A stretch of 64,000 nt of DNA from positions 51,512,179 to 51,576,178 of the forward strand of contig JACMZG010001911.1 in assembly GCA_018340805.1 (NCBI GenBank), read 5' to 3'. The DNA is from Microvelia longipes. Taxonomy: Eukaryota; Arthropoda; Insecta; Hemiptera; Veliidae. Within the stretch, counting starts at the first letter, position 1, and each line of letters starts with the position of its first letter. Of the stretch, positions 1 through 11,340 are shown piece after piece. The notes beneath the pieces were generated by a model that was not told the origin of the DNA, ran no database searches, and saw nothing but the letters and a program-made list of their open reading frames with translations. The translations under genes and the position numbers were made by a program.

Positions 1-210
1 CTCGCTAGATTGCATAAAGTAATAATTTTACATGAATTATGTATAATTCACGTATGTATTCATGTAATAATTATGTGAATTATGTATAGAAAATAATGAC
101 TTAATACGGTCGCTAGATAGCGTATATTTAGAATTTCACACAGTAAAAAGGGCTCGCTTCGTTCGCATGAATACGGTTATTAGTAAAAAGTACTCGCTTC
201 GCTCCCTATG
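1..210. repeat. GCTCGCTTCGCTCGC-core repeats, reverse orientation
   Basis: Four degenerate units begin with CTCGCTAGATTGC (1), TCGCTAGATAGCG (about 109), GGGCTCGCTTCGTTCGC (about 149) and TACTCGCTTCGCTCCC (about 190), spaced 40-110 bases. They are the reverse complement of the array core at the right end of the window. The stretch between is AT-rich with repeated TGAATTATGTATA. Confidence 0.6.
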
Positions 211-1930
211 TACCTAAAGTACATTGCAATTTATCTTCATCTTTTAAATTCTAATCAAATTAGTAAAAACTAATTGTTATATAAAATTATGGCCGCCATG
301 TTGAATTTGTTATATATAACATTTTTTGTTCTACTAATCAAGAAATTTTTAACGATTTATTGCTCGATTATTCCTTTTAATTTAATTTGTTCAATTTCAC
401 CATTTTTGCTGCAATTTTTAAAATTTTAAAAATGTTGACTATGAAAAATATTTTATTTAGCTAGTCTTTAAGAGCTTTCAAATGACATACAACTTGATTT
501 TGTCAAAAACAAAATTAATTTTTAAGTGGACCTCCAAATTGGCCGCCACTTTGGAAACCATTTTCGAATTTTATCCAAAAACTACATGCACACCAAATTT
601 GATCAAATTTAGTCTATTTTAACGGCAGTTATCGCGAGATGTACAAAAAAACAATCAAATATCGTGCCATTTAGCCGTCTAATGAAGAACTCACTAATGT
701 TTGTTCAACAATGCACATCTATCAAAACTGAACTACGGTAGCGTGCGCAAATATAAGAAGTTATCAGACCCTAGATAAACAGACACAGCGTACCATACTT
801 CATTTAAGTAAGGTACTTTTTCTGAATTATTTGATTGCAAATAGAACAAAAATTGACAAAATAGAATTGAAAGACTCAAAATCTCACCGGCACTGTAGAT
901 GGCATTATAGCCGAAAGCCGGCTTAGCTCGGAGTTAAATTAAAGCTTATTGGTGGAAAGACGAAGTTGGTGTTGTTAATATTGTAGACCATTCCACGGCG
1001 CTCACTGAAGTGATAGTTAAAATTAATCCTTTTTTTTTATTTTTTATCATGCAAATTACGTATATATGAGGATTTTAAATGTGGCTTTTGGGATAAAAAG
1101 CACATCTACACACCTTACAACAACTCTCTGGGCTGCAGTCAGTCGTATTCTTTGTGCGGTAACCATCACATTATAAATAAAAGGAGTTATAAAACTTAAA
1201 TAAAAATTAGGAAGCCAGCCCAAGTTGGAAACTCCATCCGTCTTCAGTTACACACAAGTCTTTATGTATATACATTTTTATAAAGAAAAGTGCATTCATT
1301 AAATATTCTATAAGCCCAAACAAAAGCTTCATATTAAATAAAACATTTCATATATCTGACTCGATTTTATTTATTTCGTATTTCCTATAAAAGTTTCACA
1401 CAGCGTTCTAGTAACTTCTTGAGAACTTAATAAAACAAAAGAAATACTGACTGCGTGCCTGACTAACAGAGTTATTGCTCGCTTTTTTGTCATATGAATG
1501 AAACGGAAACTATGAGTTATTATTCAGAACGCGGACTGTTGACGAGTCTAGTGTTGTCACAATAGGTTTGATTATTATTGAGTTTTAGTTCATTATTACG
1601 CAAGTTAGTCAGAAATTTCTTTTTATTAAAGTCGATTTATTTTTTTTTAAATTCATATTCAATTGGAATAGTCTTTTGTTCTTCACATTGAAAGTGTTTT
1701 AAGTAAGAAATTGTTAACAGAATTTATGTAATTTTTTCTGATAAGATTTTTTTAGTGAAAAAAATGTTAATAAAAGGGAATGAAAGTTACAAAGGAGTTA
1801 TGAGAATAAATGAAAGAATTGATATGAAGGAGCAAATAAAAATACAAAATCTGATAAAAATAGGCAAAAAATAAATTATGGATGTAATCTCGAGACAGTA
1901 TATAAAGTATAGTTTATTAATTAGTTTTTA
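211..1930. other. AT-rich stretch without recognisable feature
   Basis: I see no coding exon, RNA gene or bounded repeat here. In particular the expected next chitinase exon (continuing after QLNI towards a GIPTYGR-like strand) was looked for on the minus strand and not recognised. Confidence 0.4.
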
Positions 1931-2035
1931 TGGAGTAAAGAAGCCCTCTTCACTCCCAAGGGAGAAAACTGTTTCCTATAATTGGAGTTAGAGGCCCAAA
2001 ATGGTAATAGGAGGAGGAGGGTATTTATCCATTTT

Positions 2036-2358
2036 TTATTTTGACCCCCTGAATTTATAAGGAGGACTATTCAATATTTATGCTGTCCTGGGGACAGCAC
2101 CCCTAAAATTTATAAAATGGACCCGACCAAAAATAAATAATAATAATTGGCTTAAAATCCGTTTCAGGCCAAAAGAAGTTGTTTGGAACTATAAAAAATG
2201 ATTTTACTGGAGACGGCACCAAAATGTATAAGGGGGAATAGACCAAACCATTTTTTTTATTGGCTCAAAATCCATTTGAGGCCAAAAAAAGTTGTTTGAA
2301 GCAATCAAAAAATAATTTTTTGGTGGGTGGCAAACCCTAAATTTATGAGGGGATGTTA
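2036..2358. repeat. Tandem repeat, period about 113
   Basis: Nearly three degenerate copies of a unit with the string TTGGCTCAAAATCC, GAGGCCAAAAAAAGTTGTTTG, then GACGGCACCAAAA and TTTATAAGGGGG. The clearest two are 2,149-2,262 and 2,263-2,358. The left partial copy contains a small perfect hairpin, GCTGTCC TGG GGACAGC (about 2,081). It lies just downstream of the last visible chitinase exon. Confidence 0.6.
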
Positions 2359-2453
2359 TGAGGGAAATTAAAATAAAATACAACAAAACACATTAAAATA
2401 AGGCTATAACAATAACTAAAATGACGTTCAACGTCTGGAGATAAAATTCTTGT

Positions 2454-2637
2454 ATGCACCGGGGAGTAAATTGGCATTTCTTCTCGCAATACCTTCCTCG
2501 GCTTGCCTCGGGAGTTAATAATCAAAACTCTCTCGGCTTAGCCTCGGAAGTTAAATGCTTTGGTTCTTTCGGCTTTTGCATTTAGAACCAAATAACTGCT
2601 CAGGGAAATAATAACATTCTTTACTCCCTTGGTGCAT
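2454..2637. mobile_element. MITE-like element with terminal inverted repeats
   Basis: Left end ATGCACCGGGGAGTAAA (2,454-2,470) and right end TTTACTCCCTTGGTGCAT (2,620-2,637) are inverted copies with one gap or mismatch. Inside, the string CTCGGCTTGCCTCGGGAGTTAA is followed by a near copy CTCGGCTTAGCCTCGGAAGTTAA. No coding capacity. It sits 50 bases past the donor of the last visible chitinase exon. No target duplication was confirmed. Confidence 0.6.
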
Positions 2638-2686
2638 AAGTAACTTATAATAAAGAAATGTTTCATTTAAGTATACAAGTACTCAC

Positions 2687-2816
2687 AATATTAAGTTGGT
2701 TATCATTGTTGTAGTAATCAGCAGTATCCTGGTTGTAGAGAGGAGAGTGGTGCCTGATAGTCGGCTCGAATGCTGAATGGTAATCATAAGTCAGTAAATT
2801 CATGAAGTCTAAATAC
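2687..2816 (-). CDS. Cht7: Chitinase (GH18), fourth exon
   Basis: Fourth and last chitinase exon visible. The acceptor is ATTTCCAG|GTAT and the donor AATATT|GTGAGT, a strong consensus. The first G completes the split Lys codon, and 43 codons follow in phase 0 at the end. It encodes YLDFMNLLTYDYHSAFEP, which holds the third GH18 signature (MNLLTYDYH; the MxxYD substrate-binding strand), then a Tyr/Asn/Asp-rich stretch that diverges from the EEDSEYNYD wording I expect for Cht7. That could mean a lineage-specific paralogue. The rest of the barrel, including the fourth signature around GxxxWxxDxDDF, must lie left of position 1 or in an exon I failed to find in 1-2,686. Confidence 0.9.
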
Positions 2817-3360
2817 CTGGAAATAAATGCAATAACAATAAAATTGATGCAATTTAAAGGTAAACATAGTGCGAGTTAAGAGAGCGGATTCACGAACAGT
2901 TTTCTTTGAAATTGCTTTTAAAATGGATGTAATGCTTGATGTCACTAATGACTTTTTCGGTTTACGTCTGTAGCGTCGAATTAGAACTTTCTACTCTATA
3001 ACATGTTTTGCGAAGGAATACGCTAAAAAATACTGTGGTAATGGTCACGTGGTTAGTATATTTAAAATCAGCTGATTTTGAAAGGATAAGCAAATTTTCT
3101 GGAGCATTCTATAAGCATGGACATTTACTCTGAAAGTTTTGAAGATCTGAATAGCAAGTAAAGGTTTAAATGATAAAACTGAACAACATAAACCAAAAAG
3201 CGATAGCTACTACTAATGCTTCAATAATCAAACTGAAAAATCAAACAAGAATGGATGTAAGAAAATAAGCATTCTGAAAGTAATTCGCTTATGGACCTTC
3301 AATCCTGATTTTTTATTCAAATGATTTCAAGTCTGTAGATTGTCTTAGTTATTATTATAT

Positions 3361-3830
3361 TATTTCTAGGTTTTTTAAGACCTCCTGAAAGGTTTTTTAT
3401 CCAAGTCGTCTGAGTGTGTGTGTGTGGTGTGTGTGATTCATCATAGCTTCCAGTGTTTTTATTGCTAGAGAGTTTGAAACTTCGCCACAAAAATAAACCC
3501 TTACGTCTAGCTGTGTTTTCCAGAACAATGATAATAATTTGTAAAAAAATTCATAAATCTCAGAACAATTATTCGATCTTTTTGAAATTTGGCGCGAGTA
3601 TATAACGTCATATATAATGCCAACAAATGTGCATGTTTTATTCCTTTTTCAGGGTTGGTTTAATGTTTCTTGAATGACATGTTGTTAATTGTTAAAATTT
3701 AAAAATAATCCAATTTCAACTGTGTGGCCAAGTGAAATTGGGCACAAGTGTATCCCTTTATAAATAAATTTAAGTTTCATTTACAAAACGCTAGTATATC
3801 TACGGTTTTGGTTAGGATCACCGATGTGTA
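3361..3830 (-). repeat. Repeat family B copy
   Basis: Reverse-oriented copy. AAGACCTCCTGAAAGG, a (TG)n stretch, CATCATAGCTTCCAGTG, then TTGGCGCGAGTATA and GGGCACAAGTGTATCCC in the same order as in the other reverse copies at 4,690 and 29,545. It is partly decayed and split by AT-rich sequence. Confidence 0.6.
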
Positions 3831-3900
3831 GAATTTTACAGAGGTACAGAGATACTATACAGTACCTGGATAGGTAATCGATGGGAATAAAAGGGATATT

Positions 3901-4000
3901 GTGTGAGGGCGAAAGAAGCGAGTCTAATGATGTGAAGTTAAACGCAGCAAATCTAACAAGGTGAGGAAAAGTTCCGAGGTACCCCGTACCCGATTTTTTA
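3901..4000 (-). repeat. Repeat family C copy
   Basis: Contains GCGAAAGAAGCGAGTC and, at its right end, GGTGAGGAAAAGTTCCGAGG then TACCCCGTACCCGAT. The same block ends the copies at 7,881-8,060, 13,001-13,151 and 54,477-54,560. Confidence 0.6.
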
Positions 4001-4689
4001 ATGGTGAAAAATATTTTATAACGAATCATGGTCATTGAGATAAAATTACATAATTAATCTTTGGTTATTCACTAGCGACGAGAATTATTCCTTAGATCCT
4101 CTATGCGATGATAATACCCATAAGATATAAATATATTCTTTATCAAAGGATATTATGAATCATCTTGAATTAATTAACTAATTAGTCAATGAATGGGTTA
4201 TGAATGAAACTGATATTTCTGTCTAACTAATAGTAGTGTATCAATTTTGTAAATACTATATAAACGAACTGTTGGGGGTGTATCGTAATTGATTAGCAAA
4301 TAAGATGTTGATTTAAAAGTTATGACCATATTTAATCATTTTATTTATATTAACTCGTAAAAAAGACTTCTTTCTTTTTTTTAAGCTTTATATTTTATCT
4401 TAATAAAAAACTACTTAGGTCTAATAAAGTAGGGAAATCAACTTTCCTGTCCCACCAAGTCAAGTCTGTTTTGGTTGGAGTCATTGTAAAGTAAGTTAAA
4501 GTAAATAAAGTGAAGTAAGTTGCTAGGTTGACAATACTAAGGGGCGTTTTTACATTGAAAGGCAATCATCAACGAGTTGTATACCTTCTTTTGCTATAGT
4601 TTGAAATATCAAACAATTCACGTGTTCGTGGAGATTAATCATAACAGATTTTAGTAGTTGTCATATTGGACGGATAGTCACGTGTAATT

Positions 4690-5110
4690 AAGACCTCCTG
4701 AGTGGTTTTTACTAAGTCTTCTGCCTGTCAGTATGTGTGTCTGTGTGTAGGTGTGTGTGTATATCATCGTAGCTACCAGTTTTAGATAAGAAAGTTAAAC
4801 TTGAAAGTTACAAAAATCAATCTTTAGGTCTAGTTATTCGGAGTTATTAAATATTCGGAATTATTTAAAATTCAGCACGAATGTAGTCCTAAACAAGTTT
4901 TATCTCATGTGTCGGAATTAATTTTATTTTTATCTAATGACACGTACACGTTCTTTTTAAATAGTTGAAAACGAGACTACTATAAGACTAACAATCTAAT
5001 TCAGTTGAAATTTGACACGAGTGTATTTCTTTATACAATAAACAAGTATTCTAAGTTTCATGTAAATTCGACTAGTATACCTCCGTTGTTTGATAATTTT
5101 AGATCTCTGT
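4690..5110 (-). repeat. Repeat family B copy
   Basis: Reverse-oriented copy with AAGACCTCCTGAGTGG, a (GT)n-rich stretch, ATCATCGTAGCTACCAGT, TTTAGGTCTAGTTAT, then TTGACACGAGTGTATTTC and a GTATACCTCCGTTG end. A frame of about 60 codons near 5,005 arises inside this repeat and is not a gene. Confidence 0.6.
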
Positions 5111-5313
5111 GTAGAGCAGCTCGCGCGAGATTGGTCAGTAGACAGGTGACTTCTGAGAATAAAGCGCTCGAAGCGCGTTTGAACATATACTAAATTATAA
5201 AATTGGGCGTTTTAAAATCCAGAGGACCAGTGAAGCTAGTGTAAAGTAGTGACGACCAGCTTACCAAAGGTGAGGAAAATTTTCGAGTTATGACGCAATA
5301 TTCTATAGTATAG

Positions 5314-5467
5314 CACACGGTTATAATCAGTTGACAGCGTGGAAAAAATGGGAGGGAGCCAAAGAGGTTAGTCCTGGGTTATACCACGCCCACAATTTTA
5401 TATCAAGCGAACCTCATTGATTCCTCAACACAATTTTCCCACTCTGTTAACTGAATTAAACCGTGTG
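5314..5467 (+). mobile_element. MITE family I, copy 1
   Basis: About 154 bp with inverted ends: CACACGGTTATAATCAGTT on the left and AACTGAATTAAACCGTGTG on the right. The core has CCACGCCCACAATTTTATAT and GGGAGCCAAAGAGGTTA. The same element occurs in opposite orientation at 31,796-31,950. It lies 70 bases downstream of the third chitinase exon's donor, within the intron. Confidence 0.7.
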
Positions 5468-5536
5468 TTGTACTCTAGTTAAATACGATCAAAGACTTAT
5501 ATAATTTACTTAAGTTAAAATTATCTTTTTAAGTAC

Positions 5537-5661
5537 TTGTTAAGCTTTGGTATGTCATAGCCTTTGTCCAGGTATTTAATACCAGCTGGGACTGCCATGG
5601 TAAGCAGTAATCTCTTTCTACCACTCTTAGCTGCTTCCGCATCAAACTCTTCACGTAGTTC
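5537..5661 (-). CDS. Cht7: Chitinase (GH18), third exon
   Basis: Third chitinase exon. The acceptor is TATGTTGCAG|GAA and the probable donor AACAA|GTACTT. It starts in phase 0, continues directly from LVQ with ELREEFDAEAAKSGRKR, then LLLTMAVPAGIKYLDKGYDIPKLN, a canonical GH18 barrel segment. It ends with two bases (AA) of a Lys codon completed by the first G of the next exon. The GTACTT donor is weak, but it is the only choice that gives the expected KLNKYLDF join. Without splicing the frame runs only two codons further into a stop. Confidence 0.9.
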
Positions 5662-5827
5662 CTGCAACATAGGAAGAATTCCTTAGTGAAAAGTTATTTG
5701 AAACATCTTAAAATTTAGGGATGTTACCACCAGGCAATGGCCATTTAACTTAAAACAATTACACAGTTAGTCATTATAATTATTCAAATTTCACACGCAA
5801 ATAAATTTACGTTTAAGCCTTCTAACC

Positions 5828-6989
5828 AAGCGATTCTCAACCCTTGGGTCGCGAGAAAATGATTGGTCAAACCGAAGAATACAATAGGTATAGAACATCG
5901 GAGAGAGCGTCAGACATAAGTTGGGAGTTAAGTCTGTGCTGGCATCTAGCGGCAATTCTGAAACTAACTCTCTTTACCATAACATTCTTTCCACTTTTCT
6001 AAGTTAGTATTAAGAAATGATTTCATTCTTTATAACTATTTTAACGTGTTTTAAATAGGTCATTATAAAAGCAAATAGTTTGATTAATCATTTTAGTGCC
6101 AGAAGAAATTTGCTGAAAACAAGATGACAGTGGCGCATTCTAGCAATTGGCATGGTAAACTACCAAATTACATACTAGCGCTCGTGTCAACTGGCAACGG
6201 AACTAACCTTTTCTTGCTCAAAGCATTAAATATCAGGACCATCTTTCCAGGGTCATATTCTTTGGGTAAACCTACATTATTTTTTAAATAAAATTCAAAC
6301 AAATATTGAGTTATACTTTTGATAAAATGAAAAAAAAAGGTTTTATTAACTTCATTTTCTAGTTTCGTTATATTTAAACTTAAATTCGTATTAATATTAT
6401 TAAGAGCTTAGGTTGGCTCTCCTGATTGTGTTTGACTGTTGCCTTCTGCACTTTATGAGAAAATTCAAGCTTCAATTTTAAGTTTACAATTCAGCTCTAT
6501 ATAGCTAGAATACATTTTTTTCGTCTATTTATATGTTTATATTTACATTAAATTATATTCTAAGCTGAATGCAGGGAAAGGACAAATGGGGCAAAACCCG
6601 TCCTAGAATTTTTGTAGCCCGTCTTAAAAATAAAATTAGAATAAAGGTATAAAATTCTAGTCTAGTGTCAGGCAGTCCAGGACCTAATTTTAAATAAATG
6701 TAAAAGAGCCCACCGAAATGGAAAATAGCTTAAAACTGTAAATGTCTGGCTCGCTGCGCCCACCAATTTATAATTTGTCACGTGCTCCAACTAAAAAAGA
6801 AACTGTTGACAATTAAATTAAATGTTATAGGAAAATAAAAATTTCCCTGTTTGTTGATTAATTTCGCCATATTTCAACATATAACAAAATACTAAGCCCG
6901 TAAATCAGCTCATAAATTAAGTATAAGAAATAAGATGGCGGGGTAACCATTAATTGATTTGGGTCCATCAAAAAGGTTGAGAAACGCTG
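5828..6989. mobile_element. Non-autonomous hAT-like element
   Basis: Ends read AAGCGATTCTCAACCCTTGG on the left and, as reverse complement of the right, CAGCGTTTCTCAACCTTTT. This CAGNGNTTCTCAACC end and the following GGGTCGCGAGAAA are characteristic of Charlie-like hAT elements. Flanking octamers TTCTAACC (5,820-5,827) and TTCTATCC (6,990-6,997) match at 7 of 8, as expected for an 8-bp hAT target duplication. The roughly 1.1 kb interior shows no transposase reading frame. Divergence of the ends suggests an old insertion, here in a chitinase intron. Confidence 0.75.
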
Positions 6990-7010
6990 TTCTATCCTAT
7001 TAATCTCTAT

Positions 7011-7457
7011 AGTCCAAGAACCGGACCTGTGTTTTTGTATTACTTCAAACCAAATTTTTTCTGAAAATTTAAATTATAAAAGAATAGCGCATATGATTGC
7101 GCATGCTCAAAAGAAATCGCAATAATTCCAGTTTTCTTGCAATATGTGGCTCCCTTGTAAGTCGTGTGCAAAACATGATGAAACCATTTTTTAAAGCTGA
7201 TAAAAATTTTCTATAAAACGAGTGTTTAATCATCAAAATCGGATAACCACAACAATAGTTGAAATAAAAAACCACTTATTCCACAAAAACTAAAATTTGT
7301 GCGATTTTATAAAATTTTGAGCAGGCGCTATCATATGAAGGGCTCCACTCGGACAGGCAGACTATGCTATTTCTTCATAATTTAAGGTATATTTTCAGAA
7401 AATATGGTTTGAAGTAGTACAAAATGAGTCTTATTGTTTATGCCTGGCTCTTGGAGT
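7011..7457. mobile_element. Foldback family A, copy 1
   Basis: Long inverted-repeat element. Left arm begins AGTCCAAGAACCGGACCTG, then ACTTCAAACCAAATTTTTTC, GCGCATGCTCAAAA and AAAACGAGTGTTTAATCATC. The right arm carries the inverted counterparts, ending GCCTGGCTCTTGGAGTA. It is shorter than copies 2 and 3 because the central loop and much of the right arm are deleted. It starts only 13 bases after the hAT element's target duplication. Confidence 0.75.
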
Positions 7458-7880
7458 ACCAGGTATACAACAAAATTGTAAAATATATTCACCCTGATAA
7501 ATATTACGTTTAATAATAAAAATGAATAATTTCCCGATACGAACCAATTCAAAAGAGAAAAATGTAGTTATAGTAGGAAAAAGTTTTTTTAATAATCGAT
7601 TTCCTGGTGCTGAAAACTCTTACCTGCATGCAGTTTTTTATCTTTCATTAAGATCTCGTAAAGATTATCACTTTAATTAGTTCGACTTCAATGTTGTTTT
7701 TAAATTATTTTTTCAATGAAGATGATCAGCACGTAATACGATTCAACTTTTAATCAGTTTTAATTAGATTATAATGTTGTAAGTTTAATATCTTATATCA
7801 TTTGCAAATTTGAGTGTTTAGTTATAATTTTTAGCGAATTTTTATGTGAAAATTCAGTGCCTGGAGGAGTGACGCTGGGA

Positions 7881-8060
7881 ATGAAGGGGATGTATTTACA
7901 ATCTGAAAACGATCAAAGCGAGTCCGAAGAGGTGTTGTAGTATAAATATAACGACTTGTACATTCTGGGGACGAGCGAAGCAAGTTCGAAGTAGGGAGGA
8001 TAAGCGTAGCGAATCCGATGTGATGAGGAAAAGTTCCGAGGTTCCCCGTAGCCGATTTTT
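7881..8060 (-). repeat. Repeat family C copy
   Basis: The longest copy of C. ATTTACAATCTGAAAACGATC, AAAGCGAGTCCGAAGAGG, GACGAGCGAAGCAAG, then GATGAGGAAAAGTTCCGAGG and the terminal CCGATTTTT. The reverse complement matches 13,001-13,151. It carries the short GAGCGAAGC core also seen in the satellite-like arrays. Confidence 0.6.
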
Positions 8061-8477
8061 ATGATTTAATTGGGTTAATTATGTCATTATTTTATACAAC
8101 ATAGATACGTGAAGTATTTTTATTAAATGATATAATTTTAATCCAATACCTATAACAACAATACCAAATAATAGCAAATACCTTATTAACACTATGGAGC
8201 TACAAATTAAGAAAAACGGCACATAAGTAAACTTTATAAACAAATGTATCTGTGATTGTCCCTTTTGATTTACTTAGATATATCGTAACCAAAATTCTAT
8301 GACTATATGTTGCAAACAGCGAAATCATTTTCTTAAAAAAAATTTTAATTCGCAGCTCAAAGCCACAATAAGTATGACATCAATTCTGCATCAACATAAA
8401 ACATAATTTACTTCTGTTACTCTATGAGATATACGATTTGTTGGTCAAACTTTAAATAAGTACAGTAAGATAATTAC

Positions 8478-8737
8478 CTGAACAAGTTTAGCGTAATTTT
8501 CTCTGTCGTGAGGTTTTCCTCCATCTCTAAACGTCGGGTATTCCCAATCAAGATCTAACCCGTCGAAATTATGCTGCCTCAAAAAACTAACAGCATTTTT
8601 AACAAATTTTGCTCTCCTTTCGGGGTCCGCTACCAAGGGAGAGAATCTTGTACTTCCTTCGTTCCATCCTCCTATAGCTAATAAAGTGACTAGTGCTTTG
8701 TTATAGGCTTTTAATCCTGTGAATTTAGTGTAACCAC
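8478..8737 (-). CDS. Cht7: Chitinase (GH18), exon with catalytic motif
   Basis: Second chitinase exon. The acceptor is GCCAACAG|GTGG and the donor CAG|GTAATT. The first two bases complete the Gly codon left open by the upstream exon, and the exon ends in phase 0 after 86 full codons. It carries two GH18 signatures: LLAIGGWNEGS (the conserved GGW strand) and FDGLDLDWEYP, the DxxDxDxE active site. The proton-donor glutamate is the codon at 8,543-8,541, and all three acidic residues of the motif are present, so this domain should be catalytically competent. FRDGGKPHDRENYAKLVQ follows, as in group III first domains. It is read from the minus strand with no stop or frameshift. The intron upstream is 5.4 kb and the one downstream 2.8 kb, both full of repeats. 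Confidence 0.93.
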
Positions 8738-10503
8738 CTGTTGGCATAAACAATTTAAAAAGGCATAATATTATATTAATCATATTATGTGTACATAAGC
8801 GATTCTAGGTGGAGGCAAGAGGGGCTTAAACCTCCCTAGGTTGAAATTAGCCCTCCCCCCAAAATAGTCATTTTCTTTCATCTACTAAAATTAATGTTAA
8901 CTGATGAAATATATTAGGAAAAAAATAATAAAGAAAAATAAAATAAAGAAATTAAAAGATTTGTACACAGTTACAGTGCAATATTAATTTTGTTTATATA
9001 ATTTTAAATTTGTATCGATATATTTTCTAAATAAATAATTAGTTCATTATTCTCTCTTTTTAATTGGTTTGTTTAGCAATCAAAGGTTACCTTATAATAT
9101 ATGAAATCCCCCATTTCATTTTTCACTAGGATCGCCTACGTAAGACAAGACATATGACAAAAATATGGGTTAACGAAAAGAAGACAGCAGTCTAATCTAG
9201 ATAATATACGATACAACTACCAATCATTCGACGAGGGATCGATCTTGGTCGTCATCAGGCTACAGAAATTCAATTAAACATTATTATATTTATTTAATGT
9301 GTTACAAATAAAGCTCAATCCATTAAAGATAAAGCGGAAATAAATAGGATCGTTAGGGGATGAAACATAACTAGCTAATGAGCATAAATTAACTGATGAT
9401 TTCATTTAAAAATAATCAAAGTTCAATAGTAATAATATAATTGATAACGGGGCACTAGTGAGACAATTAACAAATTACTCCAGTTTATTTCATATTCTAA
9501 CTATATTTACTATCTACCCTCTAACAGAGAAATACTAAAACGGAGAGAGATATACTAAAACAGAGAAATGAAAGACTAGAATACTTACTACGAAAAGTTA
9601 AAATTAGTAATAATAACCAAAAATTATGAAAAATATACGAAATATAGTTAGAATATGAAATAAAGTGGAGTAATTTTTAATGTCTCACTAGTCCCCCATC
9701 ATCAATTATATTGCAATCATGAAGACTAAAACAAATCATAATTAATAGAAATAATAATCAATTATTATTATTTAATAGTATTTTTATATTACACGCCAAA
9801 CTAAGCCACGCATTCTTTATTTTGATCATAGATATAAACTTATGACCAAAATTTAAAATATCTCAAAATAGAAAATTTTCTTAATGAGTATTCACATAAG
9901 TAACAAATAAATTGGAATCAAAAATATTTATTACGGAAATTAGTAATATTATTATAATATTGATAAAATATGACAAAAAAACATTAAAGACGATTTTCGC
10001 ACTTTGTATATAGTTAGACGAAGACTCAGGAAGTTACAGTAACTCTGTTATTAGGTTCTAATACTTATTAAAAAGTTATTTGTATCTAAAAATGCTTGGA
10101 GCAGGTTTTTTCGTAAAAGTTGTTGACCGAGTTTTATATAAGGGATCAAGTTGATTACGAAATTCGCCGATCTTCTCAACCCGTATCAGACTGCGAACAG
10201 ACCAATTATCATGGTTAGCAAAGAAAACAACATTTTTTCAAATTACTAGCTTCACGATGTACACTCAAGACACAAAGAAAATATTTTGAAAAAAAAAACA
10301 AACTTAAATGTCCATATTAGATGATAAGCTATTTACAGTGATACAAATAATGATAAAAAATTCCAATTAAAGTTATAAATAAAGGAAAAAATACAATCAT
10401 ATAATAATTGCAATTAATACAATTATTTTGGACTATACTTACTACTCAGACATCATGACACCCTACTTTTAATTTGTTGTTTCCCAACCGTATTTTAAAT
10501 TAT

Positions 10504-10578
10504 CCGGTTATAAACATCGGTTACTTAGAGTCGTCATGTCGACTCCAGTCCGGTTCTTTGGATTTAATTATATATATA

Positions 10579-10648
<70 letters not shown>

Positions 10649-10705
10649 AACAGAACCGGACTGGAGTCGACATGACGACTCTAAGTAACCGACGTTTATA
10701 ACCGG
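10504..10705. repeat. Hairpin with (TA)n loop
   Basis: Left arm 10,504-10,562 begins CCGGTTATAAACATCGG and contains GAGTCGTCATGTCGACTCC and AGTCCGGTTCTTTGGA. Right arm 10,646-10,705 is its near-perfect inverted copy, ending CGTTTATAACCGG. The roughly 80-base loop is nearly pure (TA)n. A second (TA)n tract follows at 10,706-10,782. Frames of 75-78 codons here are artefacts of TA repeats. Confidence 0.85.
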
Positions 10706-10775
<70 letters not shown>

Positions 10776-10782
10776 TATATAT
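10706..10782. repeat. (TA)n microsatellite
   Basis: Dinucleotide TA tract with two ATTA or TAAT interruptions, directly abutting the hairpin's right arm. Confidence 0.9.
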
Positions 10783-11340
10783 AAACATTAACAATAATGT
10801 ACATTCTAATTCGTTTTTTGAACGTCGAATTTTGTGATTTCTCGTAAAGCTAGTAGCATAAGTACAAACGACAAAATATAGTAAACATATTAAATTAAAT
10901 GGATGTGAACAAGAAAATGAAATTTAATATAATCTACGAAATAGAAAGAACAAATTACTGTCCATAATCGATTTGTTCCTTTTAATTCTATTTGTCTTGG
11001 GAATATACTTAGATTTGATTATAATTCTTTATTTCTAATATAATGACTTGATAGATTTAGTGATTTTGAAATTCACTGTATTTTTTTTAATATCAATTTA
11101 TAATATTATAATAAAATTTTTTATAGGAACGCCTAATCCATATTTGCAATCTCGACAATAAAAGATTGTAAAAATATAATACATTTAATTGAATTGTAGA
11201 AGTAATCTAAGACAGGTCTCACTCAATGTGAAGTATATGAGCGATATAAACATGTTATGATTGTTAGCAAATTTATATCAGAAAATCTGGGCTGAAACGT
11301 CTAGAAAAAATATTTTAATGGTTTAATGGTGTTATGGCTA

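Larger units (their letters stand above)
2817..5536 (-). other. Chitinase intron (exon 3 to exon 4)
   Basis: About 2.7 kb bounded by GTACTT and TTTCCAG on the minus strand. It contains two minus-oriented copies of repeat B (3,361-3,830; 4,690-5,110), a copy of repeat C (3,901-4,000) and most of MITE family I copy 1 (5,314-5,467). The remainder is AT-rich and unremarkable. Confidence 0.8.
5662..8477 (-). other. Chitinase intron (exon 2 to exon 3)
   Basis: About 2.8 kb, donor GTAATT and acceptor TTGCAG on the minus strand. It houses the old hAT element (5,828-6,989), foldback family A copy 1 (7,011-7,457) and repeat C (7,881-8,060), so roughly two thirds of it is repeat-derived. Confidence 0.8.
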
